A stretch of 10,203 nt of DNA from Nitrospirae bacterium CG1_02_44_142 (GCA_001871685.1 MNVK01000006.1:1-10203); one strand, 5' to 3'. Counted from the stretch's first letter, positions 1 through 6,696 are shown. Notes: a model not told the origin generated them from the sequence alone. A program made the numbers and translations.

Positions 1-19
1 CAGCAGCGCTTTTTTGGTG

Positions 20-25
20 TATAAT
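20..25 (+). promoter_or_regulatory. -10 element of the tRNA-Asn promoter
   Basis: A perfect TATAAT lies 22 bases before the first base of the tRNA, a normal distance for a stable-RNA promoter with a short 5' leader. The matching -35 box would fall at or beyond the left window edge, so only half of the promoter is visible. Confidence 0.5.
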
Positions 26-47
26 AAAAATCTTCTAACCGAGAAAT

Positions 48-123
48 TCCCGGGTAGCTCAGCTGGCAGAGCAGGTGGCTGTTAACCACCCTGTCGGGGG
101 TTCGAATCCCTCCCCGGGAGCCA
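48..123 (+). tRNA. tRNA-Asn (anticodon GTT), CCA encoded
   Basis: A complete 76-base cloverleaf can be folded by eye. The acceptor arms TCCCGGG (48-54) and CCCGGGA (113-119) pair over seven bases, followed by discriminator G120 and a genome-encoded CCA (121-123). The anticodon stem GGTGG/CCACC encloses the loop CTGTTAA, so the anticodon is GTT, reading asparagine codons AAC and AAU. The T arm carries the standard GTTCGAATC. The gene is on the opposite strand from everything else in the window and converges with the ferredoxin unit. No integrase gene and no second copy of the tRNA 3' end are visible, so nothing shows it acting as an attachment site here. Confidence 0.97.
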
Positions 124-167
124 AATCTGTGATAGGCGTCAAGTCCTATTTAAATGCCAATCAGATA

Positions 168-281
168 TCATCTCTCTTGAAATCCTGTCTGACGCGCATA
201 TTCGGTAGTAGCAAATGACGACAGCGGGCAGAATGATATTGCAAGCGCGAGGATGCATACGCTTAAAAGCAATATCTTCAT
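168..281 (-). pseudogene. truncated exported protein: signal peptide plus start of a probable cytochrome-like protein
   Basis: A 37-codon ORF starts at ATG 281-279 and ends at TGA 170-168, 25 bases after the ferredoxin stop and on the same strand. Its first 24 or so residues form a textbook Sec signal peptide: MK start, a hydrophobic core of Leu, Ile, Val and Ala, then a cleavage-like SSFA site. The mature part is only TTEYARQTGFQER. From memory, EYA(R/K)xTG followed by a CxxCH heme motif begins the mature part of many small exported c-type cytochromes in Nitrospirota-like genomes. Here the reading frame stops where the heme motif would come. There is no strong Shine-Dalgarno sequence. I read it as the 5' remnant of a lost gene. 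A genuine small exported peptide is the alternative. Confidence 0.4.
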
Positions 282-306
282 AACTTATTCTTTGGTTTGC
301 TTCAAA

Positions 307-495
307 TCATTCTTCAACTATCTTTATCGCTTCAACAGGGCATATATCAGCAGCTTCCTGGCAGTTGCAAGTCCCGCATTTTTCAGGGGCTTTGACAGAT
401 GCCTTATCATCCTTTAATTCAAAGACCTCAGGGCAGAGTTCAACGCAGGAACCGCATCCTATACATGTGTCCCAATCTACAACAGGTTTTTTCAT
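307..495 (-). CDS. small [4Fe-4S] ferredoxin
   Basis: This 62-residue protein is a soluble, cytoplasmic, low-potential electron carrier. It has one classical cluster motif, C11-x2-C14-x2-C17, whose fourth ligand is C52 in a CP motif near the C-terminus. C21 and C45 sit where Desulfovibrio gigas-type ferredoxins have a disulfide in place of a second cluster. C40 and C43 are two further cysteines (C40-x2-C43-x1-C45), which is unusual for such a small ferredoxin and could bind something else. The N-terminal VDWDTCIGCGSC stretch and length fit the single-cluster bacterial ferredoxin family. The start is supported by AGGAGG at 503-508, seven bases upstream of the ATG. It is separated from norB by a hairpin and a promoter candidate, so it is probably its own unit. 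Confidence 0.9.
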   Translation of the reverse strand: MKKPVVDWDTCIGCGSCVELCPEVFELKDDKASVKAPEKCGTCNCQEAADICPVEAIKIVEE

Positions 496-573
496 GACCT
501 ATCCTCCTTCAATTTTTTTATTTTCATTCTCTCACCGTAACTTCTTGGTAATATCCCTGCAAACCTCTGTTAT

Positions 574-582
574 ATTGTATCA
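574..582 (-). promoter_or_regulatory. candidate extended -10 promoter for the ferredoxin gene
   Basis: Read on the minus strand, the site is TGATACAAT, i.e. a TGn extension followed by TACAAT, one base from the sigma-70 consensus. Transcription would begin near 567 and give a leader of about 70 bases before the ferredoxin ATG. There is no good -35 box, as is common for extended -10 promoters. The assignment is by pattern only. Confidence 0.35.
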
Positions 583-633
583 CATTTTTCTTTTGAGGTT
601 TTTTTCGTTTAGGTAAATGGCGGCCGGAGGAGG

Positions 634-656
634 GGGGGAGTCTCGAAGACTCCCCC
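634..656 (-). terminator. GC-rich hairpin after norB, possible terminator
   Basis: GGGGGAGTC (634-642) pairs perfectly with GACTCCCCC (648-656) around a five-base loop, 26 bases after the norB stop codon. It is the only strong stem between norB and the ferredoxin promoter candidate, so it probably ends the norCB transcript. On the minus strand it is not followed by a run of T, so it is not a canonical intrinsic terminator. It may instead protect the mRNA 3' end. Confidence 0.45.
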
Positions 657-681
657 TCTTGTTAATGCCGATTTAAACCAT

Positions 682-2061
682 TTATGCCGCTGACTTAAGC
701 CTCGCAGGCTCTTTGCCGAGCTTGAAGTAATCCACAACAAATATCCCAACCCCGACAAGGAAACCAACCCCGAATATCGCCCTCAATATCCAGAACCAGA
801 GATTGTAGTTCGCCTTTACCGCGACATAATCAAGCCCCATGAGCCTTTCCATATAGGTCTGAACCATTCCTGCGCCTGTGATAGTGAGAACAATAAACAC
901 CATTGATATTGTCAGCCACCAGAAGGACTGATATGCCCTTGATGAATTAAATTCCTTTACCCCCCTGATTGCCGGAAGCGTTACATAAATCATCGCCATG
1001 ACAAGAAGGACGTATGCGCCGTAGAATGCAAGGTGTCCATGTGCTGTTGTTATCTGAGTTCCATGTGTCCACTTATTGACCTGTGGAAGAGTGTGAATAA
1101 TACCCCAGAGGCCTGCACCCACAAAGTTGAATATTGCATGTGCAACTGCATAGAATAAACCCACCTTATTCGTGACCTGTCTGTGTTCTCTCGTCGTCCT
1201 GAAGGCGTCCCAGACCATCACAAGCAATGGAAGCGGTTCAAGCGAGCTGAATATACCGCCAACCCATAACCAGTAAGACGGCGTGCCAATCCAGTAATAG
1301 TGATGCCCTGTGCCGAGGATTCCTGTAAACATGACAAGGCCGACCTCTATATACATCCACTTTTCAACTACCTCTCTTTTTGCGCCGATAAGCTTCATCA
1401 ACATAAAAGCGAGCAGTGCGCCTGCAATGATTTCCCAAGCGCCCTCAACCCATAGATGCACAACCCACCACCACCAGAACTGGTCTTTTACCATGCTCTT
1501 TGTGTAGAACATGCCGGGAAGATACATCAAGGCGAGAAAAACAAGGCCGCCGAGGAGAACACCCTGAATGCCTGTCCACTTCTTTGTTTTGAACACGGTC
1601 ATAGAACAGTTCAGTAGGAAGAGGAGCACTGATACGACGATAAGGATATCTGCCCAGCGGGGAGCCTCAATATATTCCCTGCCTTCATTTAAAAGCTGTG
1701 TGCCGGATACCAGGATGTTTGCCTGTGGGTATAATCCCATAATAATGTAGCCGAGAACCACTGCAGTGATGGTTACAACCGTGGCCCAAAACTGGAATTT
1801 TGCAAGGGGAAGGCTCCATAACTCAGTCTCCGATTCTTCAGAAACAACATAATAGGTTGCGCCCATGAACCCCACAAGCAGCCACACCACAAGGGCGTTG
1901 ATATGGAGAGTCCTTATTGTGTTGAAGTTCAGGATGAAAAAGCCGGGCCAGATGAACTGGACTGCTGCTATTATGCCGACCACTACCTGCACAAGGAACA
2001 GAAGCACGGCAAATGTATAGAAATTCTGCGCTATCTTTTGACTTTCATGTTTTATCGTCAT
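682..2061 (-). CDS. norB: nitric oxide reductase large subunit (cNOR type)
   Basis: NorB is the membrane subunit that reduces two NO to N2O at a heme b3 / non-heme iron centre, with electrons from NorC. The 459 residues form about twelve hydrophobic segments and are collinear with cNOR NorB; there is no N-terminal quinol-oxidase extension as in qNOR. All key ligands are present: H53 and H343 for the low-spin heme b, H341 for heme b3, H202, H253 and H254 with E206 for the non-heme iron, and E275 in the LEPLP motif. They sit five to six positions before their Pseudomonas aeruginosa counterparts. The ATG overlaps the norC stop by four bases (ATGA), showing translational coupling. No norD or norQ follows, although these often accompany norCB. 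A role in NO detoxification or respiration is certain by family; which of the two is not visible. Confidence 0.96.
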   Translation of the reverse strand: MTIKHESQKIAQNFYTFAVLLFLVQVVVGIIAAVQFIWPGFFILNFNTIRTLHINALVVWLLVGFMGATYYVVSEESETELWSLPLAKFQFWATVVTITAVVLGYIIMGLYPQANILVSGTQLLNEGREYIEAPRWADILIVVSVLLFLLNCSMTVFKTKKWTGIQGVLLGGLVFLALMYLPGMFYTKSMVKDQFWWWWVVHLWVEGAWEIIAGALLAFMLMKLIGAKREVVEKWMYIEVGLVMFTGILGTGHHYYWIGTPSYWLWVGGIFSSLEPLPLLVMVWDAFRTTREHRQVTNKVGLFYAVAHAIFNFVGAGLWGIIHTLPQVNKWTHGTQITTAHGHLAFYGAYVLLVMAMIYVTLPAIRGVKEFNSSRAYQSFWWLTISMVFIVLTITGAGMVQTYMERLMGLDYVAVKANYNLWFWILRAIFGVGFLVGVGIFVVDYFKLGKEPARLKSAA

Positions 2062-2747
2062 TTTTTCACCTCCTGCTTAAGCGTAAGCATATAGTCTGTT
2101 AAATCATTAAGTTCTTTTTCCGACAGATTCCCAAAAGCAGGCATTGCAGAGTTGGGCACATAGGCTGACGGGTTTTTGAAATGACCTGTAAGCCACGCCT
2201 TATCTCTTTTGCTGCCGACATTAGTCAGCTCAGGGGCGGTTGTCCCTCCGATGCCGTTTACCATGTGGCAGTTGGAACAGCCGAGAGACTGATAGAGTTT
2301 TTGGCCTCCTGTAAGTTCCCTTCCAGCAACACCTGCTGCCGTGGCGAGAATCGGCTTAGGCGGCCAGCCGTTGGTGTCAACCTTTGAAGTCCATCCGAGG
2401 AACGCTATCAGTTTGTCAGCCTCTTCAGAGGTTATTCCAAGTTTAGGCATTGATGCCTGTGGATTGACAGCCTTTGGGTCCATAAGAAATTTTTTAAGAT
2501 ATTCCTTTGGTTTCTTCTCAGCGGTCTTTGTCATGTCCGGCGCAAAGTAGGAACCGTTTCCGAAAATGGTATGGCATCCGATGCAGTCATACTTGTGCCA
2601 GACCATTTTCCCTGCATTCACTTCTTCTGTTATCTCGGGAGCCCTCTTATCAAGTTTTCCCATGGTGTCAAATGTGAGGGCAAGAAAGATAACAAAGAAA
2701 AAGAGACTGCCGTAGATAAAGAGATTTCTTGCAGCCTTATTGCTCAT
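2058..2747 (-). CDS. norC: nitric oxide reductase cytochrome c subunit, diheme form
   Basis: NorC is the membrane-anchored cytochrome that feeds electrons to NorB. I place the start at ATG 2747-2745 (MSNKAARNLFIYG), seven bases behind a perfect AGGAGG. An in-frame ATG at 2816 would add 23 residues unlike NorC and lies upstream of the predicted transcription start. The protein has 229 residues: one N-terminal membrane helix (about 9-26), the NorC domain with heme motif C55-x2-C58-H59 and likely Met ligand M100, then a second cytochrome c domain with C157-x2-C160-H161 and likely ligand M202. Ordinary NorC is about 150 residues with a single heme. The extra C-terminal domain looks like a fused electron-entry cytochrome that could replace a soluble donor. 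The gene is overlapped by norB and preceded by its own promoter. Confidence 0.93.
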   Translation of the reverse strand: MSNKAARNLFIYGSLFFFVIFLALTFDTMGKLDKRAPEITEEVNAGKMVWHKYDCIGCHTIFGNGSYFAPDMTKTAEKKPKEYLKKFLMDPKAVNPQASMPKLGITSEEADKLIAFLGWTSKVDTNGWPPKPILATAAGVAGRELTGGQKLYQSLGCSNCHMVNGIGGTTAPELTNVGSKRDKAWLTGHFKNPSAYVPNSAMPAFGNLSEKELNDLTDYMLTLKQEVKK

Positions 2748-2752
2748 AAGCG

Positions 2753-2758
2753 CCTCCT
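2753..2758 (-). promoter_or_regulatory. Shine-Dalgarno sequence deciding the norC start
   Basis: AGGAGG on the minus strand lies five bases upstream of ATG 2747-2745. The longer reading frame from 2816 has no comparable site, so this motif selects the shorter NorC. A small hairpin (CCGGA 2782-2778 with TCCGG 2772-2768) sits just upstream in the leader. Confidence 0.7.
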
Positions 2759-2797
2759 TCAAGATTTCCGGAGATAATCCGGTTGTTGTTTCAGATA

Positions 2798-2803
2798 ATT
2801 TTA
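2798..2803 (-). promoter_or_regulatory. -10 element of the norCB promoter
   Basis: TAAAAT (one mismatch to TATAAT) on the minus strand predicts transcription starting at about 2791. That start is 41.5 bases from the centre of the FNR-like palindrome at 2824-2841, the exact geometry of a class II FNR-family activated promoter. The leader before norC would be about 43 bases. Confidence 0.5.
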
Positions 2804-2823
2804 AGGGTAACCGCATTTTAGTT

Positions 2824-2841
2824 CTATGATTTAAATCATAG
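2824..2841 (-). promoter_or_regulatory. FNR/NNR-family operator of norCB
   Basis: CTATGATTTAAATCATAG is a perfect 18-base palindrome. Its core TGAT-N4-ATCA matches the inner bases of the FNR/DNR/NNR consensus TTGAT-N4-ATCAA, with A for T in the outermost position of each half. It lies between napH and norC, about 77 bases upstream of the norC start and centred at -41.5 from the predicted start of transcription. Activation by a CRP/FNR-family NO or oxygen sensor is therefore likely; the regulator gene is not in the window. Confidence 0.6.
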
Positions 2842-2842
2842 T

Positions 2843-2860
2843 GTAATTTTCAAAAATTAC
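2843..2860. repeat. AT-rich inverted repeat between napH and norC
   Basis: GTAATTTT (2843-2850) and AAAATTAC (2853-2860) form an eight-base stem around CA, one base to the right of the FNR-like palindrome. The stem is weak and has no T-run, so it is not a convincing terminator for napH. It could be a second operator or a chance AT-rich palindrome. Confidence 0.35.
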
Positions 2861-2874
2861 AAGGGCTAAAAAAA

Positions 2875-3702
2875 TTAAAATTTAAACGAAAGGGGTTTTC
2901 CCCTGCTTTTTATCTTTTCGCATATATCTATGCAGTCTCCGCAGTTGTGACAGAGCGGATATATTCTGCCTTCCATTGGGTTCAGGCCTAACTGGCAGGC
3001 TGTAACACATTCCATACATCCGCCGCAGGTGTGTTCTGAGTCTTCGGTATAGATAACCTTCATGGTCCTTTTGAATCTGAAAATTCCTAAAAAACTGCCG
3101 ACAGGGCAGATGTAATTGCACCAGCCCCGGCGTATAATAAAAACCTCGGATATGACAATTATTCCGATTAACCCGAGTTCAAGGCCGACAATCCCTTCGT
3201 AGAAATATTTTGAGACCTGCACAGAGATTATCCCCGGAGCGGATATAAGATTGGCAACCGGAAATCCCAATAAAGGCGCGGATACAAGCAAAAGGAACAT
3301 AATGACATAACGCGGTTTTGCCGATGGAGTTATATTGAATATTTGAAATCCCCCCATCCCCCCTTTACTAAAGGGGGGTAAAGGGGGGATTTTTCTGGAT
3401 ATATAATCAAAGAATTCAGAGATAGCATTTTGAGGGCACATCCATCCGCAAAATACTCTTCCGAATGCAAGCGCCAGGGCAGCGGGAATAACCATTGACA
3501 ACAGGAGAATTCTGTCTGCTGAGAAGGAAGATATAATCACCTGAAAACCGCTTAAGGGGTCTGTTATCCATATCCCGTCAACGCTGAGAGAATAAAGTGT
3601 CCCGGTGATAAGAGTTACACCCTTTTTATTTAGAACGGGAATGGCAATTATCAGGAATACTGTTAAGATTTGTGCGATTCTTCTTAAGACTCTAATCCTC
3701 AT
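2875..3702 (-). CDS. napH: quinol dehydrogenase membrane iron-sulfur subunit NapH
   Basis: NapH is the membrane part of the NapGH quinol dehydrogenase that delivers electrons to periplasmic nitrate reductase. The 275 residues show four membrane segments (roughly 9-24, 64-81, 132-148, 171-190). The two conserved membrane-edge motifs CGWMCP (85-90) and CNYICP (195-200) are intact. Two [4Fe-4S] motifs follow at the C-terminus: C226, C229, C232, C236 and C251, C254, C257, C261. The start codon directly follows the napG stop, and NapH closes the nap operon. Oddity: residues about 103-119 in the loop after membrane segment 2 (core PPLPPFSKGGMGGF) are encoded by an inserted palindromic repeat. The frame stays open, so the protein is probably functional. 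Confidence 0.93.
   Translation of the reverse strand: MRIRVLRRIAQILTVFLIIAIPVLNKKGVTLITGTLYSLSVDGIWITDPLSGFQVIISSFSADRILLLSMVIPAALALAFGRVFCGWMCPQNAISEFFDYISRKIPPLPPFSKGGMGGFQIFNITPSAKPRYVIMFLLLVSAPLLGFPVANLISAPGIISVQVSKYFYEGIVGLELGLIGIIVISEVFIIRRGWCNYICPVGSFLGIFRFKRTMKVIYTEDSEHTCGGCMECVTACQLGLNPMEGRIYPLCHNCGDCIDICEKIKSRGKPLSFKF
3346..3393. repeat. palindromic dispersed repeat inserted in frame in napH
   Basis: AAATCCCCCC (3346-3355) pairs with GGGGGGATTT (3383-3392) and CCCCCCTTT (3358-3366) with AAAGGGGGG (3370-3378), giving a near-perfect hairpin with a three-base tip. This C-run/G-run palindrome, which translates as LPPFSKGGMGGF, is one I recognise as a high-copy dispersed repeat in many environmental bacterial genomes, usually between genes. 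Here it lies inside napH without breaking the frame. Neither the copy number nor target duplication can be seen from one copy. Confidence 0.75.
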
Positions 3703-4173
3703 TTACTTTGCCTTCACTTCTATTGCAGCAGGCTCAACCGGACACACATTTTCACATATCCCGCAGCCAACGCACTTTTTTTCATCCACAACAGGCCTGA
3801 GTTCGTTGTCCATCTTTATTGCCTCATCAAATACAGGACAGCTCTGGTAGCAGCTCCTGCAAAGAGTGCCCTGCCAGGCCAGGCATTGTTTTTTGTTTAT
3901 CCGTGCTGTACCCATCCTCACATCCTGTTTGTTTTTTAATTTCCTATCTAATGCGCCGGACGGGCAGACAGGAGGACACTTCATACAGAGATAGCACGGC
4001 ATTTCCCTGGCCTTGATGAAGGGCGTCCCCATAACTGTTAAGCCGTCCAGCAGGGTTGCAGTTTTTATGGATTTGTACGGACAGGACTGGCTGCATTTCC
4101 CGCAGCGTATGCATTTAGCGGAAAAGTCTATTTCGGCAAGAGCGCCGGGAGGCCTTAGAAGTTTTTTATTCAT
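3703..4173 (-). CDS. napG: four-cluster ferredoxin-type subunit NapG, no export signal
   Basis: NapG works with NapH to pass electrons from quinol towards nitrate reductase. The protein contains the NapG/MauM hallmark LRPPGALAE and four [4Fe-4S] motifs: C21/24/27/31, C60/63/66/70, C97/105/108/112 (the typical CLAWQG-x2-CxxCYxxCP form) and C134/137/140/144. I chose ATG 4173-4171 (156 residues), which overlaps the napD stop by eight bases; a TTG at 4185 would add only four residues. Neither start has a good ribosome site, so translation is likely coupled to napD. Oddity: standard NapG carries a twin-arginine signal of about 40 residues ahead of LRPPGAL, and here it is absent. The reading frame upstream, inside napD, encodes no RR motif. 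NapG may therefore act on the cytoplasmic side. Confidence 0.9.
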   Translation of the reverse strand: MNKKLLRPPGALAEIDFSAKCIRCGKCSQSCPYKSIKTATLLDGLTVMGTPFIKAREMPCYLCMKCPPVCPSGALDRKLKNKQDVRMGTARINKKQCLAWQGTLCRSCYQSCPVFDEAIKMDNELRPVVDEKKCVGCGICENVCPVEPAAIEVKAK

Positions 4174-4393
4174 ATCCGCAGGCAAAGACAGGATATGCGC
4201 CGAGTATATTTTTAGTGGAATATAGTATTTTGATTGTGTTTTGTATGGCTGTCAGGTCCTTGCCTTCTATTACAGCTACAATCTGGTTGTCTTTAACGCC
4301 AAAAACACTTACGTTGCCGATTACGGCGAGGCTGTGAAGCACAGCCTCGCCGGAGCCATCTTCAATCTCCACTATGACGCTTACAACCGGCAT
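4166..4393 (-). CDS. napD: NapD, maturation chaperone of nitrate reductase
   Basis: NapD is a small cytoplasmic chaperone that binds the Tat signal peptide of NapA and holds back export until the molybdenum cofactor is loaded. The 75-residue product has the size of the family and a ferredoxin-like beta-alpha-beta pattern, opening with the strand VVSVIVEI. A further strand at VSVFGV and the segment QIVAVIEG follow. The identification rests on length, pattern and position between napA and napG as much as on sequence. Its ATG overlaps the napA stop by one base (TAATG), and its 3' end overlaps napG. Confidence 0.85.
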   Translation of the reverse strand: MPVVSVIVEIEDGSGEAVLHSLAVIGNVSVFGVKDNQIVAVIEGKDLTAIQNTIKILYSTKNILGAYPVFACGYE

Positions 4394-6696
4394 TAGGCCT
4401 TCTCAATTTTCACTGCGCATATCTTAAACTCAGGCTGTTTAGACATGGCGTCATAGGCGTCTATCGTGAGCTGATTTATAAGTTTGTCGGGATAGTGCAT
4501 CGGGACAAAAACCAGGCCGTCCCTTGGGACATCCATAACCTTTGCCTCAAGGATTATGGAACCCCTTCTTGATGTAAGTTTCACCTTGTCTCTGCTCTTA
4601 ATACCTAAATTCTGCGCATCCCTTGGGTTAATCTCAACATAGGCATTAGGCGCTGAGCGCTTCAATTCTGGAACCTTGAGAGTCATGGTGCCTGTGTGCC
4701 AGTGTTCTATCTGTCTGCCGGTAGTCAGTACAAAAGGGTACTCAGCATCAGCAGGCTCTACCGGGCCTTTATATGGCCTTAACCATATTGCGGCCCTGTT
4801 GCCGTCTGCCTTGGCGCCGTAGAATGAGACGTCAGATGCAGCGGGGTCAAATTTTTTCACAAGCACATCGCCGTATTTGGCGGTGTATCTTCTCACCGTC
4901 CCGGGATGGTCTTCCGTAGGGCACGGCCACTGAATGCCGTGCGCTTTTTTCATCCTTGCCCTTGTCATTCCCATAAAGTCATAGGCCGTATTTTTTGAGG
5001 CAAGTCTCATTTCATTCCAGACATCCTCTGATGTCTTGAAGTTAAAGAGTTTCTTGACCTCATCTGTCCTGTCAAGTTTTGAAAAGAGCTTGTGGGCAAA
5101 CTCAAGCATGACGTCCAAATCAGGCCTTGCCTCTGCGGGCGGCTGCACTGCCTTTTCAAGATACTGATACCTCCGTTCAGACTGTCCATAAGTGCCGTCC
5201 TTTTCTGCCCATAACGCTGCTGGAAGCACTAAGTCAGCGAGCTCTGTGGTCCTTGTTGGATGATAGGTATCTGAGACAACAAGGAATGTATCTTTTGCCT
5301 CCATGCCTTTTCTATACGGCGCGAGATTCGGCAGGCTCTGTCCGGGATTTGTGCATGCAACCCAGAGAGCTTTTATATCGCCCTTATTGAAGGACCTGAA
5401 TATATCAACTGCTGTTGGCCCCGGTTTTGGATGAATTTTGCCCTTTGAAATCCCCCAGAACTTTTCCATTTCCTCCCTATGCCCTTCATTCGCAACGAGT
5501 CTTCCATAAGGCAGGAGATGGCTGAGAAGCCCTGTATCTCTTACGCCTCCGCAGGCATTCGGTTGTCCTGTTAATGAGAATGAAGTGGCGCCGGGCCTGT
5601 TTATCTGCCCGGTCAAGAGATGCAGATTATGCACCAGATTATTGGCCCATACGCCCCTCGTCCTTTGATTAAGTCCCATGGTCCAGAAACTCATCGTTGC
5701 TCTTGATTGAGCAAACCAGCGGGCGGCCTTTATTATGTCGTCTTTAGGACATTTTGAGACCTTTTCCGCCATCTCAGGGGTGTATTCGTCAAGGAATTTC
5801 ACATACTCTTCAAAGGATACCTTTGCAGGTTTGTCGCCTTTGACGGTCTTAAATACGAGGTGATGATTTACATACTCTTTGCTGTAAAGGTTTTCTTTTA
5901 CAATCACATGAGCCATGGCATTCAGGATTGCCAGGTCTGTTCCAGGAATAAAGCTCATGTGCATATCCGCTATCCTTGCAGAAAGGGTCTTTCTGGGGTC
6001 AGCCATGATTATCTTTACATTTTTATCCTTTTGCTTTCGCTCATTTATGATTCTGAATATAACAGGGTGGCACTCTGCCATATTTGAGCCGATGATGAAG
6101 AAGCACTCTGAATGATAAATATCATCATAGGCGCCCATCGGTTCATCTTTGCCGAAGGTCGAAACATAACCCACTGCCGCAGACGCCATGCAGAGCCTCG
6201 GATTGCCGTCAATGTTATTTGTGCCGAGACCGCCTTTGAAAAGCTTATTCATAAAATAAGACTCTTCAGAATAGGCCTGTCCTGAACCATAGAATGCCAC
6301 GGAGTGGACTCCATGTTTCTTTATGGAATCGGCAAACTTCTCTGTCATCAGGTCCATCGCCTCTTTCCATGAGATACGAACAAACTTGCCGCCCTTATTA
6401 AGCATCGGGTATTTTGCCCTGTCAGCAGAATAAAGGATTGGCGGCAGATAATATCCTTTAATACAAAGAAACCCCTTATTCCAGTTATCCTTATCGCCTT
6501 TCACAGCAACGACCCTGCCTTTGTCCACACCTGCATAAACGCCACAGCCTGCGCCGCAGTATCTGCATACAGTCTTTACCCACTTCTCAACATGGGCGGC
6601 ATCAACTTTGTCAGGCAGAGGCAGTTCAAGCCCGATAGCGGACGCAGCTGCAATTGCGGCAGAGTATTTAAGAAGCTGTCTTCTTGTAATATCCAT
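4393..6696 (-). CDS. napA: periplasmic nitrate reductase catalytic subunit NapA (monomer type)
   Basis: NapA reduces nitrate to nitrite in the periplasm with a bis-molybdopterin guanine dinucleotide cofactor. The 767-residue precursor begins with a Tat signal (TRRQLLK at 4-10, hydrophobic stretch to about 23, probable cleavage near VDAA at 31-34). The [4Fe-4S] ligands are C44, C47, C51 and C78. The molybdenum ligand is C169 in RLCMASA; the Cys-Met pair is a NapA feature, unlike the Cys/Sec-His of formate dehydrogenase. The C-terminal cofactor domain includes TTGRQIEHWHTGTMT. Length and the neighbours napM and napD, with no napB, point to the monomeric Desulfovibrio desulfuricans-type enzyme. 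The start abuts the napM stop with no gap, with a GGGGGA ribosome site inside the end of napM. Confidence 0.95.
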   Translation of the reverse strand: MDITRRQLLKYSAAIAAASAIGLELPLPDKVDAAHVEKWVKTVCRYCGAGCGVYAGVDKGRVVAVKGDKDNWNKGFLCIKGYYLPPILYSADRAKYPMLNKGGKFVRISWKEAMDLMTEKFADSIKKHGVHSVAFYGSGQAYSEESYFMNKLFKGGLGTNNIDGNPRLCMASAAVGYVSTFGKDEPMGAYDDIYHSECFFIIGSNMAECHPVIFRIINERKQKDKNVKIIMADPRKTLSARIADMHMSFIPGTDLAILNAMAHVIVKENLYSKEYVNHHLVFKTVKGDKPAKVSFEEYVKFLDEYTPEMAEKVSKCPKDDIIKAARWFAQSRATMSFWTMGLNQRTRGVWANNLVHNLHLLTGQINRPGATSFSLTGQPNACGGVRDTGLLSHLLPYGRLVANEGHREEMEKFWGISKGKIHPKPGPTAVDIFRSFNKGDIKALWVACTNPGQSLPNLAPYRKGMEAKDTFLVVSDTYHPTRTTELADLVLPAALWAEKDGTYGQSERRYQYLEKAVQPPAEARPDLDVMLEFAHKLFSKLDRTDEVKKLFNFKTSEDVWNEMRLASKNTAYDFMGMTRARMKKAHGIQWPCPTEDHPGTVRRYTAKYGDVLVKKFDPAASDVSFYGAKADGNRAAIWLRPYKGPVEPADAEYPFVLTTGRQIEHWHTGTMTLKVPELKRSAPNAYVEINPRDAQNLGIKSRDKVKLTSRRGSIILEAKVMDVPRDGLVFVPMHYPDKLINQLTIDAYDAMSKQPEFKICAVKIEKA

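Noticed and set aside
132..149. Terminator for the tRNA (ATAGG ... CCTAT)
   Set aside because: A five-base AT-rich stem with an eight-base loop and no T-run is too weak to call.
48..281. tRNA-Asn as an integration site of a genomic island
   Set aside because: No integrase, no repeat of the tRNA 3' end and no change in gene content attributable to an island are visible in the window.
2748..2816. Longer norC reading frame from ATG 2816
   Set aside because: The 23 extra residues do not look like NorC, have no ribosome site, and lie upstream of the predicted transcription start; AGGAGG points to the ATG at 2747.
3346..3393. C-run and G-run blocks as part of a CRISPR array
   Set aside because: There is one palindrome only, with no regularly spaced direct repeats or spacers and no cas genes.
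4393..6696. NapA could instead be a formate dehydrogenase or an assimilatory nitrate reductase
   Set aside because: The Cys-Met pair at the molybdenum ligand, the Tat signal, and napM, napD, napG and napH as neighbours fit periplasmic nitrate reductase; formate dehydrogenase has Cys/Sec-His, and assimilatory enzymes lack a Tat signal.
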